NCBI GenBank assembly: GCA_902770965.1
Contig: CACXUY010000009.1
Span: 1 to 64,000, forward strand
Length of the DNA: 64,000 nucleotides
Origin: an uncultured Lachnospiraceae bacterium
GTDB lineage: Bacteria > Bacillota > Clostridia > Lachnospirales > Lachnospiraceae
Direction of reading: 5' to 3'
The position numbers and the translations under genes are program-made. Positions 8,967 to 17,704 of the stretch are shown here, piece after piece; the stretch's first letter is position 1; each line of letters begins with the position of its first letter. A model generated the notes under the pieces. That model made no database searches. It had not been told where the DNA came from and saw only the letters and a list, made by a program, of their open reading frames with translations.

Positions 8967-10118
8967 ATGAATCAGTTTTTAAAACTGCAAGGTTCTGAAG
9001 GGATTGGCGATTCCCGTGAAAAAACGATCATCAGAACCAGTATCATAGGGATTTTTGCTAATGTCTTCCTGGCGGGATTCAAGGCTGTAGTCGGCCTTAT
9101 GACCAACTCCATAGCTATCGTTCTCGATGCAGTCAATAACATCTCTGATGCAGGCAGTTCATTGATCACCATCGTAGGGACAAAGCTTGCGGGCAAGGAG
9201 CCGGATAAGAAGCATCCGTTTGGTTATGGGAGGATCGAGTATCTGAGTGCCATGATCATCTCGGTGATAGTCCTTTATGCCGGCATCACATCATTCATTG
9301 AATCTGCAAAACAGGTCGTCCATCCTGAGACACCGGAGTACAACACTGTTTCCTTGATCATCGTCGCTGTAGCCGTAATCGTAAAGATCCTGCTGGGACG
9401 CTTCGTGAAAAATGTCGGCGTGAGAGTGAATTCAGATTCATTGATAAATTCGGGAGAAGATGCCACGCTTGATTCGATCATCTCCGCATCTACGCTCGTC
9501 GCGGCAGTCATTTTTCTGATATTCCATGTGTCTCTGGAAGCATGGCTCGGCGCGGTCATCTCAATCATCATAATAAAATCCGGCATCGAGATGCTGAAGG
9601 ATACTATCTCGCAGATCCTTGGTGAGCAGAACGATCCGGAGCTTGCAAAAAGCATAAAGCAGACCGTAACAAGCTTTCTGGATGTTCAGGGAGCTTACGA
9701 TCTGGTTCTTAATAATTATGGTCCTGATGCCTGGAATGGTTCCATTCACATCGAAGTGCCGGATACCTATTCGGCAGACAGACTGGATCTGCTGATCAGA
9801 AAGATACAGACGGCTGTTTTTACTAAGCATCACGTCATCCTGACAGCTATCGGCGTATATTCTGTGAACACGAAAGACAAGGAGAGCATAGAGACACAGA
9901 AGAAGGTGAGAGAGATCGTATTCGCGCATCCCCATGTGAAGCAGATGCACGGATTCTATCTCATCAAAGATGAAAAAGCCATGCGTTTTGATATCGTGGT
10001 CAGCTTTGACGCGGATGACCGCAAGGCTCTTTACTCGGAAGTCCTGGCAGACGTACAAAAAGCATTTCCGGGTTATACTCTGCAGGTCGCTATGGATGCG
10101 GACTTCGCGGAAGAATAA
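8967..10118 (+). CDS. Cation diffusion facilitator (CDF) metal exporter
   Basis: This 383-residue membrane protein belongs to the CDF family, which exports Zn, Mn, Fe, Co or Cd in exchange for protons. Six transmembrane segments fit residues 20-225. The metal-site motif DAVNNISDAGSS in TM2, the cytoplasmic HPFGYGRIEYL after TM2-3 and DATLDS in TM5 are the family hallmarks; the second TM2 position is Asn rather than His. The cytoplasmic C-terminal domain (about 225-383) has the usual ferredoxin-like pattern and is longer than in minimal members. The substrate cannot be read with certainty; an Asn/Asp-rich TM2 site is compatible with Mn or Fe. AGGAG lies 8 bases before the ATG. The gene is monocistronic. 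Confidence 0.9.
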   Translation: MNQFLKLQGSEGIGDSREKTIIRTSIIGIFANVFLAGFKAVVGLMTNSIAIVLDAVNNISDAGSSLITIVGTKLAGKEPDKKHPFGYGRIEYLSAMIISVIVLYAGITSFIESAKQVVHPETPEYNTVSLIIVAVAVIVKILLGRFVKNVGVRVNSDSLINSGEDATLDSIISASTLVAAVIFLIFHVSLEAWLGAVISIIIIKSGIEMLKDTISQILGEQNDPELAKSIKQTVTSFLDVQGAYDLVLNNYGPDAWNGSIHIEVPDTYSADRLDLLIRKIQTAVFTKHHVILTAIGVYSVNTKDKESIETQKKVREIVFAHPHVKQMHGFYLIKDEKAMRFDIVVSFDADDRKALYSEVLADVQKAFPGYTLQVAMDADFAEE

Positions 10119-10176
10119 TATTGACGTTGCGGATAGCTGTATTCAATTATCAACAGGCAGTAATTCCTTCATTTCT

Positions 10177-10214
10177 GAAGCCGAGTCACGCGGATAACCG
10201 CGCAGCTCGGCTTC
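10177..10214. terminator. Strong hairpin downstream of the CDF gene
   Basis: GAAGCCGAG and CTCGGCTTC pair perfectly, with an inner CGCGG-ATAA-CCGCG stem. A T-run is lacking, so termination is inferred from position only. It could equally belong to the remnant on the opposite strand. Confidence 0.5.
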
Positions 10215-10228
10215 ATTGAGTGTAAGTG

Positions 10229-10339
10229 TTATATGCGCGGCTGCGCTTGAGACTTAAGCTTGTTGAAAACGTGCCTGATCTGTTCGTCAAGGTGGTTCTT
10301 GTCGTAGATCCAGAAGTAGGTGGTATTATTGAAATCTGT
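10229..10339 (-). pseudogene. C-terminal remnant of an unidentified gene
   Basis: On the minus strand an open frame ending TAA at 10229-10231 encodes a convincing protein tail (about 36 residues, containing TYFWIYDKNHLDEQIRHVF). The frame stays open into AT-rich DNA up to about 10430 but has no start codon there. The amphipathic, charged composition looks like a real C-terminus and not noise. I do not recognise the family. It is best read as the end of a gene whose 5' part has been lost. Confidence 0.4.
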
Positions 10340-10380
10340 TAAAGTGTTAAGCTGAAAGCAGATTTTGGATATATGGAATA

Positions 10381-10405
10381 GAATATCTGTAGAAAACAGA
10401 TATTC
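10381..10405. promoter_or_regulatory. Perfect 10-bp inverted repeat, possible operator
   Basis: GAATATCTGT-AGAAA-ACAGATATTC is a perfect palindrome with a 5-base centre in the GH3 upstream region. The size and spacing suit a dimeric regulator site, and no T-run follows. The regulator is unknown. Confidence 0.35.
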
Positions 10406-10629
10406 AAACCTCTTTTCTATTGTCTATTGAGCTTGATTTGCTTATTTGATATCATAAAACGTAACTCTTATGCTCCTGAATTCAGGTCGATAAGCGGTTA
10501 CATTTATTTATCAGTATTTCTCCGCAGCCAAAGGTGCGAGGTATTTTCAAGTTCGGGGACGCTGATAAGCAAACTGTTGTCTAAATGTGCGCCCGCTCAG
10601 CGCACAGAAAGAGAAGAGGAGGAGAAAAG

Positions 10630-13527
10630 ATGCTGTCTATCAACATTGATGATGTCATTGCGGTGTTAAACAGCTGCAAGCCATACCTGATCGGTATCGG
10701 CGTCTGCTTGGTCGCTGCGATCATTATCACAATACTTGCGGGTAAGATGAAAAAACCCGAGCGTGGGCTGACGAGGAGATTCAGTTGGATAGCATTCCTG
10801 TTGGCAGCGGTTCTGTTGATCAACATGATTTGTGTAGGTCCCATGGAATCACTTCTGACTCTGGTTTCCGGCAAGGGAACCATATCGGAGGAGTCCTTTG
10901 TCACTGCAAACGGGCTCTGCGAGGAACTGGCAGAGGAGGGAATCGTTCTTTTGCAGAACGACGAAGGCGCTCTTCCGGTCGCGCCCGACACTAAGCTGAA
11001 CGTCTTTGGCTGGGCATCAGTTTCGCCGGTCTACGGCGGCACCGGTTCGGGAGGACTGTCCGCGACTATTCCGAAGACAGACCTGCTCACCGGTCTTCAG
11101 AATGCGGGGCTGACAGTCAATCAGGATCTTGTGCAGTTCTACACGGATTATAAGGCGGAGCGCCCTGACCTAGGCTACGATGTCCACACGTGGGATCTCC
11201 CTGAACCTCCCGCATCGACCTATCCTACCGAATTGATCGATGGCGCGAAGAGCTTCTCTGATACCGCTGTCATCGTGATCTCAAGGATCGGAGGAGAATT
11301 TGCCGATCTGCTCCATGACATGAGCCTCATCGACACCAATGTCAAAGAAAGCTACAACGACAACTCCGCTGATTACGAGGATTTCCCGGATGGGACGCAT
11401 TATCTGGAGCTTAGCCAGTCCGAGCGAGATATGGTGGAATTGGTCTGCTCCAATTTTGACAAGGTCATCCTGGTCTACAACAGCGCTAACACTCTGGAGC
11501 TTGGTTTCGTCAATGAGTTTGACTCGATCAAGTCGGTCATCTGGTGTCCGGGACCTGGGCAGACGGGCTTCAATGCGCTTGGCAGGATCATCACCGGAGC
11601 AGTGAATCCTTCCGGCCATGCCGCTGATACCTTCGTCTATGATCTGACCAAGGCGCCTTACTACAACAACATCGGTGATTTTGCTTACACGAATGCGAGT
11701 GAATTCTCCGTGGAATCCGTCAACCTCTTCAATCCTTCAGAGACCATGACGATAGCCCCGCATTTCGTCAACTATGTGGAAGGCATCTATGTCGGCTATC
11801 GTTTCTATGAGACGGCGGCTGCGGAGGGGCTGATCAACTATGATGATTATGTCCAGTATCCTTTCGGACATGGCTTGAGCTATACCACCTTCTCGCAGAC
11901 CATGAGCGAGATCACGGCAGCCGGCGACAGGATAAACTTCGAAGTGGAGGTCACCAATACAGGGTCGAAGGCCGGCAAGGAGGTCGTGCAGATTTACTCC
12001 AATCCCCCTTACACGGATGGCGGTATCGAAAAAGCTGCTGCAAACCTTGTTGCCTTTGAGAAGACAGATGTGCTCGAACCCGGGGCATCCGAGGTGGTGC
12101 ATTTCTCGATACCTAAGGAGGACCTTGCGTCCTATGACAACAAGGTGAATGGCTGTTATGTGCTTGAAGCAGGGGATTATGTCCTCTCTGCAGGTATGGA
12201 TTCGCACACGCCCTACGACTCGAAGACCTATACGTTTACTGAGACTGACGCTGCAATTTATAACGATGGAAATAAGCGTAATTCGGATCAGATGGCGGCT
12301 GTGGACAATTTTGATTTTGCCGAAGGAACCGTGGAGTACCTCTCACGCGCGAACCATTTTGCGAATTTCGAGGCGGTAACTGCCGCACCGGCCAACTATG
12401 AGATGACGGATGAGGCGAAATCGAATTTCCTGAACACAGGCGTTTTTGACAGCAAGCTGGAAAGCTTCAACAATCCCGATGATGTCATGCCGACTACCGG
12501 CGCGAAGAATGGCATCCAGCTCAAGGAGCTTCGCGGCCTTTCCTATGATGATCCGAAGTGGGATCTGCTGTTGGATCAGATGACCGTCTCAGAGATGGAC
12601 AGCCTCATCGCGCTTGGCGGCTATCAGACCTACGCTATCGACAGTATCGGCAAGGTCACCACATTTGACTTCGATGGTCCTGCAAACATCGTCAATAACT
12701 TTACCGGAGTGGCATCCATCGGCTTCCCTTCCGAGGTCATCATCGCCTCGACCTTCAACAAGGAGCTTGCTGAGGAGTTCGGAGACAGCATAGGTACTAT
12801 GGCAGATGAGATGAATACCTCAGGATGGTATGCTCCCGCCATGAACTGCCACCGCTCGGCATTTGATGGCCGCAATTTCGAATATTATTCTGAGGACGGA
12901 TACCTTGCCGGGCAGATTTCTGCCGCATCCATCCGGGGTGCGCAGGCTCACGGCATATATGCGTACATGAAGCATTTTGTCATGAACGACCAGCAGATCT
13001 CGCAGAATTACATGCTCTGCACCTGGTCGGATGAACAGGCCATCCGCGAGATATACCTGAAGCCTTTCGAAATCAGCGTCAAGGAAGGCGGCTGCAAGGC
13101 TGTCATGTCGGCGTGGAACTATATCGGCAATACATGGGCCGGCGCCTGCTCGCCGCTGCTGAAGACGGTTCTCCGCGGTGAATGGGGCTTCCAGGGCCTT
13201 GTCATCACCGATGGTTTCCACTGGTTCTGGTACATGGATTCAGATCAGGCGATACGCAACGGCAGCGACATGATGCTGAAGAACTTCGACATGGAGACGA
13301 ACCATGTGACCGACCAGACCAGCGCAACGAGCGTGAAGGCTATGCGCGAGAGCTGCCATGACATCCTCTACACAACGGTCAACAGCCGCGCCTATGCGAA
13401 GGAGAACCTGAATCCCGAGGCTCTCACCTGGAAGGTTGTCATGACCATAGCGGATGCGGTTGCAGTGATGCTCGCTCTGCTGCTGGCGGCTTTAGCGCTT
13501 AGGAAGTATAAGAAGGATAAGATCTAA
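10630..13527 (+). CDS. Membrane-anchored GH3 beta-glucosidase with reversed domain order
   Basis: The 965-residue enzyme is a glycoside hydrolase family 3 protein, likely acting on cello-oligosaccharides or other beta-glucosides. Domain order is reversed: the (alpha/beta)6 domain comes first (EEGIVLLQNDEGALPV), then fibronectin-III-like (YPFGHGLSYTTF), then the TIM-barrel domain. That last domain holds KHFVMND and the nucleophile Asp in VITDGF (about 861). This order is known from some Butyrivibrio and Ruminococcus beta-glucosidases. Two N-terminal membrane segments (about 18-37 and 55-73) and one C-terminal segment (about 935-955) flank it. Positive charges between TM1 and TM2 and at the very C-terminus predict that the catalytic part faces outward. 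GAGGAGG before the ATG at 10630 decides the start; an upstream ATG at 10585 would add 15 basic residues. Neighbours give no operon context. Confidence 0.9.
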   Translation: MLSINIDDVIAVLNSCKPYLIGIGVCLVAAIIITILAGKMKKPERGLTRRFSWIAFLLAAVLLINMICVGPMESLLTLVSGKGTISEESFVTANGLCEELAEEGIVLLQNDEGALPVAPDTKLNVFGWASVSPVYGGTGSGGLSATIPKTDLLTGLQNAGLTVNQDLVQFYTDYKAERPDLGYDVHTWDLPEPPASTYPTELIDGAKSFSDTAVIVISRIGGEFADLLHDMSLIDTNVKESYNDNSADYEDFPDGTHYLELSQSERDMVELVCSNFDKVILVYNSANTLELGFVNEFDSIKSVIWCPGPGQTGFNALGRIITGAVNPSGHAADTFVYDLTKAPYYNNIGDFAYTNASEFSVESVNLFNPSETMTIAPHFVNYVEGIYVGYRFYETAAAEGLINYDDYVQYPFGHGLSYTTFSQTMSEITAAGDRINFEVEVTNTGSKAGKEVVQIYSNPPYTDGGIEKAAANLVAFEKTDVLEPGASEVVHFSIPKEDLASYDNKVNGCYVLEAGDYVLSAGMDSHTPYDSKTYTFTETDAAIYNDGNKRNSDQMAAVDNFDFAEGTVEYLSRANHFANFEAVTAAPANYEMTDEAKSNFLNTGVFDSKLESFNNPDDVMPTTGAKNGIQLKELRGLSYDDPKWDLLLDQMTVSEMDSLIALGGYQTYAIDSIGKVTTFDFDGPANIVNNFTGVASIGFPSEVIIASTFNKELAEEFGDSIGTMADEMNTSGWYAPAMNCHRSAFDGRNFEYYSEDGYLAGQISAASIRGAQAHGIYAYMKHFVMNDQQISQNYMLCTWSDEQAIREIYLKPFEISVKEGGCKAVMSAWNYIGNTWAGACSPLLKTVLRGEWGFQGLVITDGFHWFWYMDSDQAIRNGSDMMLKNFDMETNHVTDQTSATSVKAMRESCHDILYTTVNSRAYAKENLNPEALTWKVVMTIADAVAVMLALLLAALALRKYKKDKI

Positions 13528-13620
13528 GATTTTGTTTCTTGCGCTTGGATATAATGGAAAATGCGTAAATGATATTTGGCTATCGCATTTAATTAAAAAG
13601 AATAAGACATAGACAATATG

Positions 13621-13664
13621 GGGCTGTCGCACATGGTGAAAATTGTGCGGCAGCCCTGACTTTA
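13621..13664 (+). terminator. Hairpin downstream of the GH3 gene
   Basis: GGGCTGTCGCACA and TGTGCGGCAGCCC form a 13-bp stem with one wobble, followed by TGACTTTATT. The next reading frame begins right after it, which argues that that gene has lost its own upstream signals. Confidence 0.6.
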
Positions 13665-13676
13665 TTCAAAGATTAT

Positions 13677-14822
13677 ATGGTTGTTCAGATTATAGATATT
13701 AGCCGCTCATACTCCGCAATACTCCTGACGGGACCTCGCCAGGCCGGTAAAACCACGATGCTGAGGAGATTGGCCGAGGAAGAAGGCATTGGTCGCCGTT
13801 ATGTAACGCTGGATGATTATATGGAGCGGGATATGGCAAAAAACGATCCGGCAATGTTTCTTCAGCTGCACAAACCTCCGGTGTTCATTGACGAGGTACA
13901 GTATGCCCCGAAACTTTTTTCCTATATTAAAATGTACATAGACGAACATCATAACCCTGGAGATTTCTGGATGTCGGGTTCTCAAGTTTTTCGCCTGATG
14001 CGAGGCGTACAGGAGTCATTGGCAGGACGGGTTGCGCTCCTGCATATGTCTCCATTGTCACAAAGGGAGATTATCGGTGCTCCGTGCATGCCGTTTACTA
14101 CGGACTTAGATCGGCTGATTACCGAACAGGACAAGATGAAACCGGTCGCAACCCCGGAACTGTTTGACCGTCTGTGGAGGGGGTCAATGCCGGGATTGGT
14201 CAGTGGACAGACTCCGGATCGCAATGTATTCTATTCATCTTACATTTCATCCTATGTGGAGAGGGATGTGCGTGAACTGTCCGGCGGCGTTGATGCCCTG
14301 AAATTCAATCGTTTTGTTACTGCTGTCGCCGCGCGTTGCTCACAGCTTCTGAACTATTCTGCTATTGCGGAAGATTCTGACACGGATGTCCCGACGGCTA
14401 AGGCTTGGATGAGTATTCTAGAGACGCCGAAGGTATATTTCTATGATACGGGGCTTGTATGCTATCTTACCCGCTGGTCTTCACCTGAAGTGGCTGAGAG
14501 AGGGGCTATGAATGGTGCGCTGCTGGAGAATTTTACTGTATCGGAGATCATGAAAAGCTATCAAAACGCTGGTCTGGAATCGTATCTTTATTTCTACCGC
14601 GTCCGTGATGCCAAGGAAATCAATGTTGTTCTTGAATATGACGGTAAGATTTGTCCGTTGGAGATTAAGAAAACAGCCGCACCCGATAAACGCTTGACTC
14701 GCGTTTTCAGCGTGATGGATAAGTCCCCGTTGAAGCTAGGTACGGGCGCAATTCTCTGCATGGCAGATCACATCAGCGCATTTGACAGGGAAAATCTCAT
14801 CGTGCCGATCTGGATGATTTGA
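13677..14822 (+). pseudogene. DUF4143 family ATPase, shortened at the N-terminus and internally deleted
   Basis: This frame matches the AAA_14/DUF4143 ATPases that are frequent in Bacteroides and Clostridia: Walker A GPRQAGKTT near the start, Walker B VFIDEVQYAP, sensor SGSQ, and a C-terminal PD-(D/E)XK-like part with EIKKTAAP. Two lesions are apparent against the family pattern as I know it. About 8 residues are missing before the beta-strand leading to Walker A, with no Shine-Dalgarno and the start immediately after a terminator. Also, after AKAWMSILE (about 14420) the conserved stretch of roughly 20 residues (normally SGIVYLLEPYSNN followed by KR) is gone, and the sequence resumes at TPKVYFYDTGL in frame. 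It may be a decaying gene or a short functional variant. The cellular role of this family is not established. Confidence 0.6.
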
Positions 14823-14964
14823 TGAAGGCGAGTGGATGTAAAGATGCTGTCCAATGGGCAGAAAGAGCCAATACGATTGCCCTAATGATTGTGGGTGGTG
14901 CAGAGAAATAAGGCAGATAAGATCTTGGTCTGGTACGAGAAAGAAATAAATAGGAGGCGAGGAT

Positions 14965-17529
14965 ATGGAACTGCTTACCGTCATGAATTTGATAGGTACA
15001 GGATTAACTATCGAGGAAGGATTACGCTCCATTTTGAAGGATAGTCTAAAAATGATTTCTGAAAATCATTCAGAGAAGAACTATCGTTCTCTGTCCGAGC
15101 TTGTAGACTATGATAAATTACCGTCTGATATGGAATACTATTTTTCTCAGGCAGATGACTATATATCAAAAACGCATTATGCGGTGAGTGAGCAATTATT
15201 TACGGAACATGAGAGGCAAGGTTTTATTGATAGTTTTTACAAAACACATTTGGACTGTCTTCCTTATAGAACCGATGTGGATGCTATCCTGAATGCTTAT
15301 CTGGACGAATTGGAAGAAGCTCTCAAAAGTGGGATGACATTTAAAGACATATTCATTAACCGGCGGCTGTCAAGGATTCAGGATATTGCACAGCAGAATC
15401 TTGATATTACACAACAGGGCTTTGGTCTCGTTCAGGATAGTAACAATAGAATCATAGAGATACAAAAAGCAGTTGTATCAAATCCACCCCAAATCCCAAG
15501 ATGCCTCACGCCTATCCCTGCTATTAATCGTCATGTCAGACTGATTGGCCGCGATGAAATCATTGTGGAAGTGCGTTCTAAGCTTGATAAAGACAGTAGG
15601 GCTGCTATTGTAAGCGGCATTGGCGGTATAGGGAAGACAGCTCTGATGCAGTGGGTTTGTAACCAGATAATAGAAGAGGAGGAAGAGGGGAACTATGTTG
15701 CGTGGATTGACTGCGGTGTGAGCATAGAGGAGGACTTTTTGCTGCTTGGTGAAGCGTTTGGAATTGACGTAAAGGATCCTGCTGCGGCATTCCGTACCAT
15801 CGTCCATGCAATAAAAACAAGGTTGAATGGAAAACTTTATCTTTTTCTGGATAATCTGACAAGAACCACAAGAAAAGAAGAATTAAATACTCTTAATTCT
15901 TTGGGGGCACATATCATGGTTACGTCCAGAACAATTAACCCGGCTTTCCCAATTGTTGAACTCGATGTGCTTGACGAAGACCCAGCTGTTACCATGTTCT
16001 ATAAATACTATAACGATGACAAAGATCGGACACAAGAAGATGCCGCCAAGCACATTGTTCGGACCGTTAATCGTCATACGCTGTTGGTTGAACTTTTGGC
16101 AAAGGCGGCTCGAAAGTCGGGCGGTTCTTTGGAGAATTTTGACAGACAACTGGAAGAAAAAGGTTTTTTTGATGTGTTTAAGCGGCGTATCACTACGCAG
16201 CATGATGAAAACCAAACAATCGAAGAAAGCATCATGAAACTATATGAGATCTCCGTATTATCACCGGAACAAAAGCATATCATGCGGCTATTTTCTATCT
16301 TTACTCCGGAAAAAGAGATTTACTATAAGCTTGGCGAGTGGGCGGGGCTTGATCTGGATGCCTTAGATGAACTCGTTGACTTGGCGTGGATCGGACGCGG
16401 AGGATGGGAGAACGGTTATCATATTCATCAGATTATAAAGGATTCAATCGCAAGGCAAATGGAGAGTAAAAAGGATGAACTGGATCTGGGAGAATATGGA
16501 GAATTAATTGACAGAGTAACGGATACGGACAGTTATTTATCTGGAGATGTTGATTATGTCACTGTAAGAGAGAGGCTAATGTTGCCGGAAGACGTTAAAG
16601 AATATTTGTCCTACAGAGTTGGGTTAAAGGGTAAGTTGTTTGATGAGAGGTACAAAGAAACAATTGGTGATAATAATGATACAAAGAATTTAATCCCAAT
16701 AGCTAATTTATACAATGAAATAGGATTAGTGTACTATAAACAAGGAGACTATGAAAAGGCATTGGAATATTATAGGAAGGCTCTAGTGATCAAGGAGAAA
16801 CAGCTGGGGAATAATCATCCTTCCACCTCGATTACGTATAATAATATAGGATTAGTGTACAAAAAACAGGGAGACTACAAAAAGGCACTCGAATACTACA
16901 GGAAAGCTCTGGCAATACGCGAGAAAGTGCTGGGGAAAGAACATCCCGACACGGCGACGACGTACAATAACATAGGAGGAGTGTACTATAAACAGGGAGA
17001 CTACGAAAAGATGATGGAATATTACAAGAAGTCTCTGGCAATACGCGAGAAAGTGCTGGTGAAAGAGCATCCTGACATGGCGACGACGTACAACAACATA
17101 GGACTAGTGTACAATAAACAGGGAAACTACGAAAAGGCGTTGGAATATTTCAGTAAGGCGTTGGCGATCAAGGAGAAAGTGTTGGGGGAGGAGCATCCGT
17201 CAACAGCGACGACGCACAGCAACATCGGAGAAGTGTACCGGAAACAGGGAGACTACGAAGAGGCGCTAAACCATCATAGGAAGGCTCTGGCGATCCGCGA
17301 GAAAGTGTTGGGGAAGGAGCATCCCTCCACGGCGACGACGTACAACAACACAGGCTTGGTATATCGTGACCAAGGTGACTATGAAAAGGCACTGGAGTAT
17401 TATGAGAAGGCCTTGGCGATACGCATAATAAAACTAGGGGAAGACCATCCATTAACATTGAAGGTACAGCAGTCTATCTGGATAATGACTCGTTATCTTA
17501 AAATGGAGATTGATGAAGGTGTTGAATGA
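14965..17529 (+). CDS. STAND/NB-ARC NTPase with six near-identical TPR repeats
   Basis: The 854-residue protein has the layout of bacterial NLR-like signalling ATPases. Residues 1-190 form an uncharacterised, mostly helical N-terminal (possible effector) domain. A P-loop NTPase follows, with Walker A GIGGIGKT (218-225), Walker B LFLDN (Asp 296) and VTSR sensor, then a winged-helix-like stretch to about 570. Residues 580-831 are six consecutive 42-residue kinesin-light-chain-type TPRs (pattern TYNNIG-VY-KQGDYEKALEYY). STAND proteins oligomerise on ligand binding, and many act in antiphage defence or regulated cell death. The TPRs would be the sensor. The N-terminal domain matches nothing I can name. 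AGGAGG lies 7 bases before the ATG. The gene is AT-richer than the flanks and adjoins other nuclease/ATPase genes. Confidence 0.82.
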   Translation: MELLTVMNLIGTGLTIEEGLRSILKDSLKMISENHSEKNYRSLSELVDYDKLPSDMEYYFSQADDYISKTHYAVSEQLFTEHERQGFIDSFYKTHLDCLPYRTDVDAILNAYLDELEEALKSGMTFKDIFINRRLSRIQDIAQQNLDITQQGFGLVQDSNNRIIEIQKAVVSNPPQIPRCLTPIPAINRHVRLIGRDEIIVEVRSKLDKDSRAAIVSGIGGIGKTALMQWVCNQIIEEEEEGNYVAWIDCGVSIEEDFLLLGEAFGIDVKDPAAAFRTIVHAIKTRLNGKLYLFLDNLTRTTRKEELNTLNSLGAHIMVTSRTINPAFPIVELDVLDEDPAVTMFYKYYNDDKDRTQEDAAKHIVRTVNRHTLLVELLAKAARKSGGSLENFDRQLEEKGFFDVFKRRITTQHDENQTIEESIMKLYEISVLSPEQKHIMRLFSIFTPEKEIYYKLGEWAGLDLDALDELVDLAWIGRGGWENGYHIHQIIKDSIARQMESKKDELDLGEYGELIDRVTDTDSYLSGDVDYVTVRERLMLPEDVKEYLSYRVGLKGKLFDERYKETIGDNNDTKNLIPIANLYNEIGLVYYKQGDYEKALEYYRKALVIKEKQLGNNHPSTSITYNNIGLVYKKQGDYKKALEYYRKALAIREKVLGKEHPDTATTYNNIGGVYYKQGDYEKMMEYYKKSLAIREKVLVKEHPDMATTYNNIGLVYNKQGNYEKALEYFSKALAIKEKVLGEEHPSTATTHSNIGEVYRKQGDYEEALNHHRKALAIREKVLGKEHPSTATTYNNTGLVYRDQGDYEKALEYYEKALAIRIIKLGEDHPLTLKVQQSIWIMTRYLKMEIDEGVE
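16702..17457 (+). repeat. Six tandem 126-bp repeats inside the TPR domain
   Basis: Six in-frame units of exactly 126 bp (42 codons) encode the TPR array. Units 2-6 are close to each other at the DNA level, with shared runs such as AAACAGGGAGACTACGAAAA and CTGGCAATACGCGAGAAAGT. Such DNA-level similarity points to recent duplication or gene conversion, not ancient TPR divergence. Confidence 0.85.
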
Positions 17530-17626
17530 CTTTATCAGCTCAAAGCCTATGGAATGAGAAAGACATCCGATTCAGAAAGCTTTAGGTTAGATATTGATTG
17601 TCCGATTAAGTTACAGATTAAAGAGA

Positions 17627-17670
17627 AACTGCGGCAGATTTTATGAAAAAAACATAAATCTGCCGCAGTT
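17627..17670. terminator. Bidirectional terminator between the TPR and PD-(D/E)XK genes
   Basis: A perfect 15-bp stem (AACTGCGGCAGATTT / AAATCTGCCGCAGTT), extended by TATG/CATA around an A-rich loop, sits between convergent genes. Read on the minus strand, TCTCTTTAAT follows it. Confidence 0.75.
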
Positions 17671-17704
17671 CTATAGAACAAACGGTTTGCTTCGGCTGCG
17701 CTTC

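Larger units (their letters stand above)
10119..10629. other. Long intergenic region with hairpins and a gene remnant
   Basis: About 510 bases separate the CDF gene from the GH3 gene. They contain a strong hairpin (10177-10214), a minus-strand coding remnant (10229-10339), a perfect 10-bp inverted repeat (10381-10405) and a 7-bp inverted repeat next to the GH3 Shine-Dalgarno (10586-10606). No confident promoter for the GH3 gene could be picked. Confidence 0.6.

Noticed and set aside
16702..17457. CRISPR-like regular repeat spacing
   Set aside because: The 126-bp periodicity is continuous coding sequence for TPRs, with no short repeat/unique spacer pattern and no cas genes.
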